Positions 1 to 9,398 of a stretch of DNA of 64,000 nt are shown here, piece by piece. The stretch covers positions 248,001 through 312,000 of the forward strand of contig NZ_FONS01000006.1 in assembly GCF_900112985.1 (NCBI RefSeq), in the 5' to 3' direction. The notes under the pieces were generated by a model that saw nothing but the letters and a program-made list of their open reading frames with translations, was not told where the DNA came from and made no database searches. Every line of letters starts with the position of its first letter. Positions within the stretch are counted from its first letter, which is position 1. Made by a program: the position numbers and the translations under genes. The DNA is from Pedobacter antarcticus (GTDB taxonomy: Bacteria > Bacteroidota > Bacteroidia > Sphingobacteriales > Sphingobacteriaceae).

Positions 1-2984
1 CTGCAACGGCAGAAAACGGAACCTTTACCCTTCAGGTTAAATCAGGCACTATATTACTCTTTCGCATGATCGGTTATCAGACTCAGGAAGTCACTTTTAA
101 CGGGCAGTCCGGAATTGTTGTGCAGTTGAAAGATGAAAACACCAATCTCAATGATGTAGTCGTTGTCGGTTATGGCACAACGAGCCGCAGAAATGTAATT
201 AGCTCCATAACCACCATAGACAGCAAACAGCTGGAAAATAAGCCGGTTACAAGTTTTGACCAGGCACTCGCCGGAAAAGTGCCGGGAGTGAATATCTCGC
301 AAAGCAATGGTGCACCCGGCGGCGGGCTTTCCGTAACTGTAAGAGGAACAGGTTCCATCACTGGAGGTACAGATCCTTTATATGTAATAGACGGCGTTCC
401 GTTATCCACAAACAACGGAGACCGGTTTAGTCAGGGGAATAATAACTTCAATTATCAGGTAAACCCATTAAATTCAATCAATCCTTCTGATATCGAGAAC
501 ATTCAGATCCTGAAAGATGCCGCAGCTACTGCAATCTACGGATCAAGAGGCTCAAACGGGGTCGTGATTATAACTACTAAAAAAGGTTCGGCGGGCGCAC
601 CTACAATTAGTTTTAACGCTTATGGCGGCGTCTCCTCCCTTGCCAAAAAAGTCGACGTAATGGATGCCTATCAATTATCCAATTACACGAAACTGGCCAG
701 AGACCTGAGCTGGATAAACAAAGATCCGCTAACCCACAAAGCTACCGACGCATTGTCACTCAGAAATATCGATGATCGTTACCCGGCTTATATGATTCCT
801 TATATCAATGGAGAAACCGGATTAAACAACACAGACTGGCAAGACGAATTTTACCGGAAAGCTGCAACCCAGAATTATGATCTTTCTGTGAGCGGAGGTA
901 ACGAGAAAACAAGGTATTTTATATCTGCAAACTACATGGATCAGCAGGGAATAATTCCGAATTCCGGAATCAAAAAAACTGGCCTGAGATTAAATCTGGA
1001 AACCAAACTTAATGACAAACTAAAATACAGCATTAATCTGGCCCCTTCCTACATTGCTAACAATCTGGCCAGATCAGAGAAAAATTGGGGTGACGAAGGT
1101 CTGGTAATCGGTGTTTTAATGCAGCATCCACAATTACCGGCTTACAACCCGGACGGCAGCTACCAGGTGGACAGATTATTTGAAACGCTCTGGAGCGGAG
1201 AATCAAATGTCGTACAGTTTCAGAATCCGCTGGCACTAGCCAACCAGGTTGACAACAAGATGGACCAATACCGTCTTACATTCAGCAACAACCTGGAATA
1301 TAATATCTTAAAGAATCTAAAATTCAAAACGACATTAGGAGGGGATTTTAGCCAGAACATCAGAACCTATTACCGGCCCAAATCACTGAGCTATAGAACG
1401 GAAAAAGCTCCTACAACTTATTTCAATTATGGATCTGTCTTTAATTCAAATTCTGTAAATATCCTGTGGGACAATACGGTAGAATATAAAAACACTTTTG
1501 CAGATAAACACGACCTGAATATAGTCCTGGGTACAAGTATGCAAAAAGAAACTAACAAAAATACGACTGCCGAAGGCCGTAATTTTGCCACCGATAATGT
1601 CAGAACAATTAACACTGCACAAGAACGATACAGTGACGAAGGGCAGCGGGAATGGAGCTTGCTTTCTTATTTCACACGTGCGTCCTACAGTTACCTGGGT
1701 AAATACCTGTTAACTGGTACTTTACGTGCCGACGGATCGTCTAAATTCGGAGCAAACACCAAATGGGGATATTTCCCTTCTGTGTCGGCAGGCTGGAGAA
1801 TTTCCGATGAAAAATTCTTTAACAAGGGATTCATCAGTGAATTGAAAATGAGAGCCAGTTATGGTGTTACCGGTAATAACGACATTCCTTATTATGGTTC
1901 AGTCGCCCTGCTCTCTACTACCGGAAAATATACTTTTGGTGATGTCGTACAGTCCGGACTCTATCCCAATACAGCACCTAATGAAAACCTCTCCTGGGAA
2001 ACAACCAAAACAATAGATGCAGGTCTGGATATTAATTTCGCTAAAGACTTCAGTTTTTCTGCTGATTATTACAATGCACATACCACAGACTTACTGCTGG
2101 ACGTACCTGTACCATCTGCTTCGGGTTACAGCTCATCTCTTCAGAACATCGGAGCAATGAGAAACCAGGGAATTGAATTGATGATGGCAATGAACAAAAC
2201 ACTAAGCAGCCACAGTAATTTGTCGGTAAGTGTAAATTTCTCAGCCAACCGAAATAAGGTACTGGCCTTAGGCCCGGGTCAAAAGCAGATCATCTCCAAT
2301 GGCGGCCTGACCGGATCGCATATTACCAGAATTGGAAATGCTGTCGGCGAATTCTACGGATACCAGGTACTGGGCAAGTTTGAATCTGCAGCACAATTGG
2401 GCAGCACCGCACAGTTCGGAAAACAAGCTGTCGGTGATTTCATTTATCAGGACACTAATGGCGACGGCGTGGTCAATGCAGATGACCGGGTGATCTTAGG
2501 AAACAACAATCCTGATTACCAGATCGGCTTGAATATTTCTTATAGTTATAAAAACTTTGATTTTTCTGCATCAGCCTACACAAAACAGGGCTTTCAGATC
2601 ATTAACACCATGCACCGCTACCTGGCTGAAGCCTGGGGAAATAATCTTTCTGTTTACCTGAGTGATGCAGCACCACGCCCGGTCTGGGGAGTCGGTTCCA
2701 GCACTCACACACGTGCCTCGAGCTGGCAGATAGAAGATGCATCATTCATTCGTATCCGTGATATTAGCGTCGGTTATACTTTCGGCAAAGCTGTTACCGA
2801 TAAATTGAGTATCGGCAGATTAAGAATATACACCGCATTCATGAATCCATTTACCTGGACCAAATATTCTGGTTATAACCCGGAAGTATCCAGCAATACA
2901 GGCAGCGCATTAACACCAGGCGAGGAATTTGGAAACTATCCGGTCAGCAGAACCAGTACCATCGGTCTAAACCTTACTTTTTAA
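1..2984 (+). CDS. SusC/RagA-type TonB-dependent outer-membrane receptor, 5' end cut by window
   Basis: Outer-membrane transporter of the SusC/RagA class, which imports a large nutrient (usually a glycan) with TonB energy while the SusD lipoprotein acts as a lid. The frame runs in from the left edge in phase with base 3, so the signal peptide and the first part of the N-terminal carboxypeptidase-regulatory-like fold are missing. The ATG at 66 is internal. Visible in order are the end of that fold (RMIGYQTQEV), the SusC signature VVVVGYGT, a plug domain with YVIDGVPL and AIYGSRGSNGVVIITTKKG, and a long beta-barrel ending in the usual terminal Phe (GLNLTF). SusD starts 11 bases downstream, so the two are one operon. 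The class is certain; the substrate cannot be read from sequence, although the adjacent DeoR regulators hint at a sugar. Confidence 0.95.
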   Translation, partial: ATAENGTFTLQVKSGTILLFRMIGYQTQEVTFNGQSGIVVQLKDENTNLNDVVVVGYGTTSRRNVISSITTIDSKQLENKPVTSFDQALAGKVPGVNISQSNGAPGGGLSVTVRGTGSITGGTDPLYVIDGVPLSTNNGDRFSQGNNNFNYQVNPLNSINPSDIENIQILKDAAATAIYGSRGSNGVVIITTKKGSAGAPTISFNAYGGVSSLAKKVDVMDAYQLSNYTKLARDLSWINKDPLTHKATDALSLRNIDDRYPAYMIPYINGETGLNNTDWQDEFYRKAATQNYDLSVSGGNEKTRYFISANYMDQQGIIPNSGIKKTGLRLNLETKLNDKLKYSINLAPSYIANNLARSEKNWGDEGLVIGVLMQHPQLPAYNPDGSYQVDRLFETLWSGESNVVQFQNPLALANQVDNKMDQYRLTFSNNLEYNILKNLKFKTTLGGDFSQNIRTYYRPKSLSYRTEKAPTTYFNYGSVFNSNSVNILWDNTVEYKNTFADKHDLNIVLGTSMQKETNKNTTAEGRNFATDNVRTINTAQERYSDEGQREWSLLSYFTRASYSYLGKYLLTGTLRADGSSKFGANTKWGYFPSVSAGWRISDEKFFNKGFISELKMRASYGVTGNNDIPYYGSVALLSTTGKYTFGDVVQSGLYPNTAPNENLSWETTKTIDAGLDINFAKDFSFSADYYNAHTTDLLLDVPVPSASGYSSSLQNIGAMRNQGIELMMAMNKTLSSHSNLSVSVNFSANRNKVLALGPGQKQIISNGGLTGSHITRIGNAVGEFYGYQVLGKFESAAQLGSTAQFGKQAVGDFIYQDTNGDGVVNADDRVILGNNNPDYQIGLNISYSYKNFDFSASAYTKQGFQIINTMHRYLAEAWGNNLSVYLSDAAPRPVWGVGSSTHTRASSWQIEDASFIRIRDISVGYTFGKAVTDKLSIGRLRIYTAFMNPFTWTKYSGYNPEVSSNTGSALTPGEEFGNYPVSRTSTIGLNLTF

Positions 2985-2995
2985 TCTAAATTATT

Positions 2996-4396
2996 ATGAA
3001 ATATCTATTTCCATTTTTACTGATTTTAACACTGGCTTCCTGCAAGTCTTATATTGATTTAAAACCGCTGTCAGAAAACAGCGTCGATAACTTCTATAAA
3101 ACCGAGTCGGATATTAACCAAGGTGTTGTAGCTACCTACGACGGTATTCAAACATTGATGCGACCTGGATACCTGGATCATTTCGGAGAAGTTCGCAGCG
3201 ACAATTCTTATAATTTCGCGACTACGCCGGTAGGTGGAGCATATGCAGATTTTGACAACTTTAATCTTACCTCTGCAAATACTTACCTGAATAATTTCTG
3301 GCATTCTTCTTATACCGCCATCCAACGTGCAAACATTGTGTTAAACCGTATAGACGCAATAAACATGGACGAAAACCTGAAAAGGATACGTAAAGGGGAA
3401 GTTAAATTTCTCCGTGCGCTGGCGTACTTCTATCTGGTCCAGATCTGGGGCGATGTACCCCTTGTTGTAGATGAAACTAAAGATCCGATGAGTTTTATTG
3501 GTCAGCAGCGTACCCCAGCTCAACAGATCTATAATCAAATCATTACAGATCTTGGAGAAGCAGCAGAAATGCTCCCTCAAACTTACAGTGCAACCGAGGA
3601 GGGCCGTGTGACCAAATCTGCTGCAGATGCCCTGCTCGCCAGAGTTTATCTTGTTCGTAAAGATTTCCCAAAAGTACTTGAATACACGAACAAGGTGATT
3701 AGTGCTGCAAAGCACACGTTGGATAAAGACTATAGTAACATTTTCCGCTACAGCGGCAAAAGTGATGAGGTCATCTTTAAAATCTCATTTAAATCCGGAA
3801 CCAATTCAGAAGGATTCCCCTATTTAAACGTTAACCACGATTATAACAATACCGCGTCGAGAGACCTGATGGAGAGCTACAAAAATGACCCAAGACTAGC
3901 GGCGAATGTAAAGGAATCGGGTATCAAAACCTACTATAGTACCAAAATACACAATGAGAACGTGGGCGCAGATAATACAATTGATATTAAAATTGTTGTC
4001 CTTCGCTATGCAGACATCCTGTTAATGAAAGCCGAAGCGCTGAACGAAACCGGATTCCCAAATTCAGAGGCACTGAACTTATTAAACCAGGTGAGGACAA
4101 GGTTCACAGCAAATCAACCTATAGTTCAATCGCAATTATCCTCAAAAAAGGACTGGCAAAATGTATTGATGCATGAACGCCGGATTGAGTTTGCCTTTGA
4201 AAATCTGCGGTGGTTTGACCTGGTCAGAACAGATCTGGCTAAAGAGGTGATGACCGAAAAAAGATTTGGCGGAGACCGCACAAATTCCGCATCAGCTTTA
4301 CCTTATACTTTCGCAGACCGCGATTTACTTTTCCCTGTTCCCCAGGTTCAGATAGATGCCAGCGGTGGCAGCCTGGCCCAAAATCCAGGATATTAA
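2996..4396 (+). CDS. SusD/RagB family nutrient-binding lipoprotein
   Basis: Surface lipoprotein partner of the SusC receptor just upstream; it captures the substrate and closes over the barrel. The 466-residue product begins with a lipoprotein signal peptide whose lipobox ends at Cys16 (TLASC). It carries the helical TPR-like SusD body (AYFYLVQIWGDVPLVV around residues 145-160; ADALLARVYLV near 205) and the family C-terminus with FPVPQ and QNPGY. The length is slightly below the usual 500-550. An 11-base gap to SusC supports co-transcription. The ligand is unknown. Confidence 0.95.
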   Translation: MKYLFPFLLILTLASCKSYIDLKPLSENSVDNFYKTESDINQGVVATYDGIQTLMRPGYLDHFGEVRSDNSYNFATTPVGGAYADFDNFNLTSANTYLNNFWHSSYTAIQRANIVLNRIDAINMDENLKRIRKGEVKFLRALAYFYLVQIWGDVPLVVDETKDPMSFIGQQRTPAQQIYNQIITDLGEAAEMLPQTYSATEEGRVTKSAADALLARVYLVRKDFPKVLEYTNKVISAAKHTLDKDYSNIFRYSGKSDEVIFKISFKSGTNSEGFPYLNVNHDYNNTASRDLMESYKNDPRLAANVKESGIKTYYSTKIHNENVGADNTIDIKIVVLRYADILLMKAEALNETGFPNSEALNLLNQVRTRFTANQPIVQSQLSSKKDWQNVLMHERRIEFAFENLRWFDLVRTDLAKEVMTEKRFGGDRTNSASALPYTFADRDLLFPVPQVQIDASGGSLAQNPGY

Positions 4397-4402
4397 AAAA
4401 TT

Positions 4403-4430
4403 CACGCCTGTTTCTTCTGGAACAGGCGTG
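4403..4430 (+). terminator. Hairpin after the SusCD pair
   Basis: A perfect 10-bp stem (CACGCCTGTT at 4403-4412 with AACAGGCGTG at 4421-4430, 8-base loop) lies 6 bases past the SusD stop and before the DeoR start at 4457. No T-run follows, so it may act as a weak terminator, an attenuator or a processing site rather than a classical intrinsic terminator. Confidence 0.55.
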
Positions 4431-4456
4431 CTTATTGATACTAATAATCAGATCGA

Positions 4457-5227
4457 ATGAAAAACAGCACAGAACGGCATACATTTATCTTGCAAAGTCT
4501 TAAAGAATCCGGAAAAGTGAGCATACAGGAACTTATATATCTAATGGAAGTTTCAGGCGTGACGATTAGAAAAGACCTCAAGCTATTGGAAGATAAAAAT
4601 TTACTTTTCCGCACACGTGGAGGAGCCTCAATTGACGATCTTTATGCTAATGAGCGGACCATTCATGAGAAGTCTTTGTTTCACCGGGAGCAAAAGATTG
4701 ATATTGCCAAAGCGGCATTGGGATTGATTGGAAATCATGATTCAATTAGCATTGGCTCAGGAACAACAGTCTTCGAACTTGCAAGATGTCTTTATCCTCA
4801 AAAACCACTCACCATCATTACACCTGCATTAAAAATCGGTTTAGAATTAAGCAATCGACCTCATGTAGAAGTACTGCAACTGAGCGGACTGATCAGACCG
4901 AACTCATCTTCGGTTGCCGGTTTCTACGCGGAGCGCATTTTATCGGACATCTCCTGCAGCATGGTATTTCTCGGAGTAGATGGGATTGATCTGGATTTCG
5001 GATTTTCCATCACCAATCTTGCCGAGGCAGCACTAAACCAGAAGATGATTGACACTGCAGAAAAAGTTGTCATCCTGGCAGATAGTTCAAAGTTTAACAA
5101 ACGAGGACTCGGAAAGATATGCGGATTCGATCAGGTACACTATTTGGTAACAGACCACCTGGCCCCTGCTCAAATGGTCAGACGGATTGAAGAAAAAGGC
5201 GTTAAAGTTATCGTAGCCACGGCATAA
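4457..5227 (+). CDS. DeoR family transcriptional regulator (copy 1)
   Basis: DNA-binding regulator of the DeoR/GlpR family, which normally senses a phosphorylated sugar and represses sugar-catabolism genes. The 256 residues comprise an N-terminal winged helix (residues 6-60: VSIQELIYLMEVSGVTIRKD, ending in the family signature FRTRGG at 51-56). The C-terminal DeoRC sensor domain has IGSGTT at 99-104 (sugar-phosphate pocket), SSVAGFYAE, FLGVDGID and ILADSSKF. It lies 60 bases after SusD on the same strand and is followed by a close paralog. The context suggests control of the SusCD locus or of catabolism of what it imports; the effector is unknown. Confidence 0.92.
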   Translation: MKNSTERHTFILQSLKESGKVSIQELIYLMEVSGVTIRKDLKLLEDKNLLFRTRGGASIDDLYANERTIHEKSLFHREQKIDIAKAALGLIGNHDSISIGSGTTVFELARCLYPQKPLTIITPALKIGLELSNRPHVEVLQLSGLIRPNSSSVAGFYAERILSDISCSMVFLGVDGIDLDFGFSITNLAEAALNQKMIDTAEKVVILADSSKFNKRGLGKICGFDQVHYLVTDHLAPAQMVRRIEEKGVKVIVATA

Positions 5228-5243
5228 TTATTGTTTTTTAAAT

Positions 5244-5251
5244 TACATTTG
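5244..5251 (+). promoter_or_regulatory. Candidate Bacteroidota -7 box
   Basis: TACATTTG fits the Bacteroidota -7 consensus TAnnTTTG and lies 99 bases before the second DeoR gene, just after the first one ends. No convincing -33 TTG element sits at the expected spacing, so this is only a candidate for an independent promoter. Confidence 0.3.
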
Positions 5252-5350
5252 TATCTAATTATTATGGAATTATCGAATTCTGGCATACTTCATCGTCTGG
5301 ATCATAACCTGCAGGATAATTGATTTTGAAAAATTCATAAGCACCAAAAC

Positions 5351-6115
5351 ATGAAGAATATCACAGACAGACATGCATTTATACTTCAACAACTAAAAAA
5401 AAATGGTAAAGTAGGCATCATCGAACTGTCTGAGTTAATGGATGTATCGGGTGTAACCATACGTAAGGATCTGAAATTACTGGAAGAGAAAAATTTATTG
5501 TTCCGTACCCGGGGCGGTGGATCATTAAATAATCCCTATGCAGCTGAGCGTAATATCAATGAAAAAGAATTCATCAATAATGAAGAAAAACAAAAGATTG
5601 CAAAGGCCGCAGTTAAACTGATAGGAATAAATGACTCGCTGATTATCGGCTCCGGTACAACGGTTTTTGAACTCGCCAGATTTCTTCATCCGTCTAAACC
5701 CATTACCGTGATTACGCCTGCTCTAAAAGTGGGTTTGGAACTCAGCAACAGACCAAATGTAGAGGTACTGCAGCTCGGCGGGCTCATCAGACCAAACTCT
5801 TCTTCTGTAGCCGGGTCATATGCCGACCGAATTTTACAGGAAATATCTTGTGGCATACTCTTTCTTGGCGTTGATGGCATTGACCCTGATTTTGGATTCT
5901 CAATTACGAATATTGCCGAAGCTACGCTTAACCAAAAAATGATAGAAACGGCGCAGACACTGGTTATATTAGCAGACAGCACCAAATTTAACCGGAGAGG
6001 CCTGGGTAAGATCTGTGGGTTTGAGCAGGTCGACTATGTAGTTACAGATGATAAAGTCAGTGAAAGCATGGTAAAAATCCTGGAAGAAAAAGGCGTAAAA
6101 GTTATTATCGCCTAA
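5351..6115 (+). CDS. DeoR family transcriptional regulator (copy 2, tandem paralog)
   Basis: Second DeoR/GlpR-type regulator of 254 residues, collinear with copy 1 along its whole length. The N-termini (MKNxTxRHxFILQ), RTRGG, IGSGTTVFELAR and FLGVDGID are shared, and differences concentrate in the linker after RTRGG and at the C-terminus. This is a local duplication. The pocket residues look intact in both, so neither is an obvious pseudogene. 123 noncoding bases separate the copies. The two may form heterodimers, answer to related sugar phosphates, or regulate separate operons; sequence alone cannot decide. Confidence 0.92.
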   Translation: MKNITDRHAFILQQLKKNGKVGIIELSELMDVSGVTIRKDLKLLEEKNLLFRTRGGGSLNNPYAAERNINEKEFINNEEKQKIAKAAVKLIGINDSLIIGSGTTVFELARFLHPSKPITVITPALKVGLELSNRPNVEVLQLGGLIRPNSSSVAGSYADRILQEISCGILFLGVDGIDPDFGFSITNIAEATLNQKMIETAQTLVILADSTKFNRRGLGKICGFEQVDYVVTDDKVSESMVKILEEKGVKVIIA

Positions 6116-6151
6116 AAAATATCAGAACTATTACGCTGCCGTCAGCTCCGG

Positions 6152-6745
6152 TTAAAGTTTAACCAGACTGCCCAGTTTCAAATATCCCAAATGAATTTCA
6201 TCCTCTTTTAAGCCCTCAGCCGGTTGTAGCACAATCCGGTACTTTGCTTTCTGCCCCGGGGCGAGGATATCTTCAATTTGATAGAGATCGTCTACATCAA
6301 CGCCATATTTATCATCGATATGAGAGGTAGCCCCTTCAAAATGATTCTCTTTAAAAAACAACGTATCCTTCGCAGTTCTGGAGGCCTCAGCCATACTATC
6401 CCTAACAGTTAGAATGGGGTAATGCTGTTCTTCAAATTTATTCCGCTGATAACCGCCAAGATTTATAAAGAATAATCTGGAATGCTGTTCTTCGGCCGGC
6501 TGCCCTGAATTTATTTGTATTGTGACTTTAAAACCTTCCACGGTATTTACTTCACGCCATGCATCTATATGGATTTTCTCACCTGCTTCCAACCAAAAGG
6601 CTTTAATTTCAGGTACCAGATCTTTCAAATGCGGAGCAATCCCGAAAAAGTAATCATGCTGTTCTACATGTCTCCCCGGAGCTTTTGAGCCTAATAAAAT
6701 CATAAATAATTTATTTTCTGTATCTCTCGAAGTCTGATTTTCCAT
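6152..6745 (-). CDS. DUF1543 domain-containing protein
   Basis: 197-residue cytoplasmic protein of unknown function with two DUF1543-like halves. The first has LFMILLGSKAPGRHVEQHD (residues 13-31) and the second LFFINLGGYQRNKFEEQHY (about 88-106). Both share the pattern LFxxxLG followed by EQH, so the family fold appears duplicated within the chain. No signal peptide or membrane segment is visible. It is divergent from the MFS transporter (106 bases between starts). Family membership is clear; no role can be assigned. Confidence 0.85.
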   Translation of the reverse strand: MENQTSRDTENKLFMILLGSKAPGRHVEQHDYFFGIAPHLKDLVPEIKAFWLEAGEKIHIDAWREVNTVEGFKVTIQINSGQPAEEQHSRLFFINLGGYQRNKFEEQHYPILTVRDSMAEASRTAKDTLFFKENHFEGATSHIDDKYGVDVDDLYQIEDILAPGQKAKYRIVLQPAEGLKEDEIHLGYLKLGSLVKL

Positions 6746-6851
6746 TTTTTAAATTGTGTTTTGAGTCTGTATAACAGGGCAATTTAGTAAATAGTTTAAT
6801 CTGGTAATGGGATGAATTGATTAATTTTACTGCGATTTACTGAGCATCCTA

Positions 6852-8105
6852 ATGATGAATACATCCAAAACTACCCCGCTGTCTTCTACCCCTAACATCT
6901 ATATTATTGCCTGGTGTTTTGGCTTACTTTTCTATTTTCTGGACTACGTGATACGTTCTGCCCCCGCTGTAATGATCCCGGAACTCTCACAGGTTTTTGG
7001 TGTAGACACCGGTGGCCTGATCTCCATTATAGGAACTTATTATATTACTTATTCTACTGTCAGCCTTATCGCCGGAATAGCATTAGACAAATTCGGCGCT
7101 AAATATTCGTTGTTCACCGGCACGCTCATCCTGGGAGTCGGCTGTCTGCTTTTTGTAATTTCCAGCCAGTATGCAGGAATTACAGGACGTTTACTTCAGG
7201 GCGCCGGCTGTGCTTTCGCATTTCCGGGCTGTGTATATCTTGCATCAAAAGGATTCTCCCCGCGATCACTCGCCACCGCCATTGGCTTTACCCAGTGTGT
7301 TGGCATGCTGGGTGGATCTGCGGGACAGTTTGTAGTTGGCCCTTGGCTCACAGCCGGACTCAGTCAGCAAACCTTCTGGATCGGATCTGGAGTAGTAACC
7401 ATTCTGGTAGCTTTTGGATTGCTGCTGACTATCCCAAAACCTACTGCACAGGAACAGCCGCCACAAAAGTCTAAACGTCTTGTCGGCTTACTCGACCCCT
7501 ATAAAGTCGTCTTTTCTAACCCTCAATCCTGGTTATGCGGTCTGATTTCAGGATTGCTTTTTGCACCTACAACTATCTTTGCAATGACCTGGGGTGTTGC
7601 CTTCTTCCAGCAGGATAAAGCTTTCACTTTTCATCAGGCAGCCATTGCCAGCTCTATGATTCCATTGGGATGGGTGCTGGGTTGTCCGCTTCTGGGCTTC
7701 ATAACCGACAGAATAGGCAAACGCAAACCGGTGCTAATTGGCGGTGCCTGTCTCATGATTTTAGCGATACTTCAGATTCTGTTTCTGCCAGACTTATGCA
7801 GTATATATGTATCAAACTTTATATTCGGTGTGGCATCGGGAGCTGCAATGATACCCTACTCGGTAATCAAAGAGTCTAATCCTGACGAAGTAAAAGGCAG
7901 CGCAACTGGTGCGATAAATTTTATCACTTTTGGAGTAACCACACTGATCAGTCCTGTTTTTGGAAAGCTTTTCGGAAAAACCCCTGTACTGGAAATGGAA
8001 AAATCATTGCATTTTCAGTACTCAGCATTTTTCTGGATAGCAGGCATTAGTATTGCCATCATTTTAAGTTTACTGTTAAAAGAAACAGGAAAAGGACAGG
8101 ACTAA
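6852..8105 (+). CDS. Major facilitator superfamily transporter
   Basis: Inner-membrane secondary transporter of 417 residues with about 12 hydrophobic segments. Typical MFS marks include the cytoplasmic loop after helix 2 (ALDKFGAKYSL), RLLQGAGCAFAFPG in helix 4, and the repeated loop DRIGKRKPVLIGG in the second half. There are two possible starts, ATG ATG at 6852/6855; the first is given. Its 3' end overlaps the convergent WrbA-RidA fusion gene by four bases (8102-8105). The substrate is unknown. The general pattern recalls organic-anion symporters, but no specific signature is visible. Confidence 0.88.
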   Translation: MMNTSKTTPLSSTPNIYIIAWCFGLLFYFLDYVIRSAPAVMIPELSQVFGVDTGGLISIIGTYYITYSTVSLIAGIALDKFGAKYSLFTGTLILGVGCLLFVISSQYAGITGRLLQGAGCAFAFPGCVYLASKGFSPRSLATAIGFTQCVGMLGGSAGQFVVGPWLTAGLSQQTFWIGSGVVTILVAFGLLLTIPKPTAQEQPPQKSKRLVGLLDPYKVVFSNPQSWLCGLISGLLFAPTTIFAMTWGVAFFQQDKAFTFHQAAIASSMIPLGWVLGCPLLGFITDRIGKRKPVLIGGACLMILAILQILFLPDLCSIYVSNFIFGVASGAAMIPYSVIKESNPDEVKGSATGAINFITFGVTTLISPVFGKLFGKTPVLEMEKSLHFQYSAFFWIAGISIAIILSLLLKETGKGQD

Positions 8106-9304
8106 TCCTTTAATTCGAATATTGCCTGTATTTCAACCGCTGAATTTAAAGGCAAAGAGGAGGCTCCTACAGTTCCTCTGGTATGCATACCGGATTCTCC
8201 CATAATTTCAACAAGGAGATTTGACGCTTCATTCATTAACACTGCATGATTAGCATATCCGGCGGCTGTATTAAAAAAGCCGGTTAACTGAACTGCCTGT
8301 CTGACGCGGTTAAGGTCTCCACCTGTTGCCTGCTTTAAGACGCTGAGCACGTTCAGCATGGTTTGCCGGGTCGCTTCTTTGGCCTGCTCCTGCGAAATGT
8401 CGGTTCCGATAATACCGGGGTGGGCTATTTTTCCATTGATCAAGGCTACCTGATTAATAAATACCTGATTTCCGCTGATCCGGTAGGGTTTATAATTTCC
8501 CACAGGTGCTGGTGCCTCCGGCAGTTCAATATTTAATGCTTTCAACTTTGCTTCTATTTGATTTTCCTGCAAAGCCGGAACAATTTCAGCAGTTGCTTCT
8601 GAAGTTAGCCGGTGTCCTTTCGCAGCTTTTGCTAAGGCATAACCCTGCAATTTGGCAATTTGCAACTCTCCTTCTGAAGGTCTGGGACTCATTTTATTTC
8701 CGGTAAGGGAAGAGGCTCCGAAAACAGTATTCCCCTGAGGTACAGACTGGTCAATTTCCGAAGCGCCGTTAATTCCTACCGGTACGATCAGCATTCCATG
8801 TACTGCCAGGGTATTCCAGAAAGAGAGAATTGCACCTTCCCTGCCTGCTCCGCTACCTGCCGACATAAATACTGTTGCAGGGACACCTTCTAGTTTTCGC
8901 TGCGTCCAGATCGTAACTGACTGATCCAGAAAATAGCGCATATCTGCAGTCATATTACCAAAGTGTACAGCAGAACCAAAAGCGATGCCATCGTACAGCG
9001 GCAATTCATTAATTGTCGCATAGGGCACAGCAGCAAATGACTTTGTCTGCTCATCTTTCAAGGCCATAATTCTTGGCACTTGTTTGAGAACAGCTTTTGC
9101 TCCGGGATAGGAATTTATACCCCTTGCTATGGCCTGTGCCATCCGGTAAGTGCTTCCATTTTCTGAATTGAACAGTACCAGAATCTCGATTTGTGTGTTA
9201 TTTGGTTTCATATAGTTGGCTGCTTGAGTGAAATTACCAGTTAAAACTAAGCTTAGACAGCCTAGTACAGTAAAAACGAACTTTATAAAATGACTTGATC
9301 TCAT
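8102..9304 (-). CDS. Exported WrbA-like flavodoxin fused to a RidA/YjgF domain
   Basis: 400-residue two-domain protein. Residues 1-28 look like a cleavable signal peptide ending TQAA. Residues about 40-240 are a WrbA/NAD(P)H:quinone reductase-type flavodoxin: FMN phosphate loop LFNSENGSTYRMAQAI near 44-59, and YDGIAFGSAVHFGNMTADM matching the WrbA DGI-FG-FGNM motif. Residues about 270-400 form a RidA (YjgF/YER057c/UK114) domain with its conserved Arg in HTRGTVGASSLPL. RidA proteins deaminate reactive enamines/imines, and WrbA reduces quinones with two electrons. The gene is divergent from an AraC regulator starting 94 bases away, the likely controller. Fusion of these domains and export are both unusual; an alternative start after the signal would make it cytoplasmic. 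Confidence 0.85.
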   Translation of the reverse strand: MRSSHFIKFVFTVLGCLSLVLTGNFTQAANYMKPNNTQIEILVLFNSENGSTYRMAQAIARGINSYPGAKAVLKQVPRIMALKDEQTKSFAAVPYATINELPLYDGIAFGSAVHFGNMTADMRYFLDQSVTIWTQRKLEGVPATVFMSAGSGAGREGAILSFWNTLAVHGMLIVPVGINGASEIDQSVPQGNTVFGASSLTGNKMSPRPSEGELQIAKLQGYALAKAAKGHRLTSEATAEIVPALQENQIEAKLKALNIELPEAPAPVGNYKPYRISGNQVFINQVALINGKIAHPGIIGTDISQEQAKEATRQTMLNVLSVLKQATGGDLNRVRQAVQLTGFFNTAAGYANHAVLMNEASNLLVEIMGESGMHTRGTVGASSLPLNSAVEIQAIFELKD

Positions 9305-9365
9305 AGTATTGGATTAAAAAATTTAACAGGACAAAGCTCGCACTAATGATTTGTCAATTAATATC

Positions 9366-9373
9366 TATATTTG
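9366..9373 (+). promoter_or_regulatory. Candidate -7 box of the AraC gene
   Basis: TATATTTG is a perfect fit to the Bacteroidota -7 consensus TAnnTTTG, 25 bases before the AraC start codon in the divergent intergenic region. A loose inverted repeat, GACAAA at 9330-9335 and TTTGTC at 9350-9355, lies just upstream and could be the regulator's site. Confidence 0.45.
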
Positions 9374-9398
9374 CCAATAGCATGTTATAATACGACAT

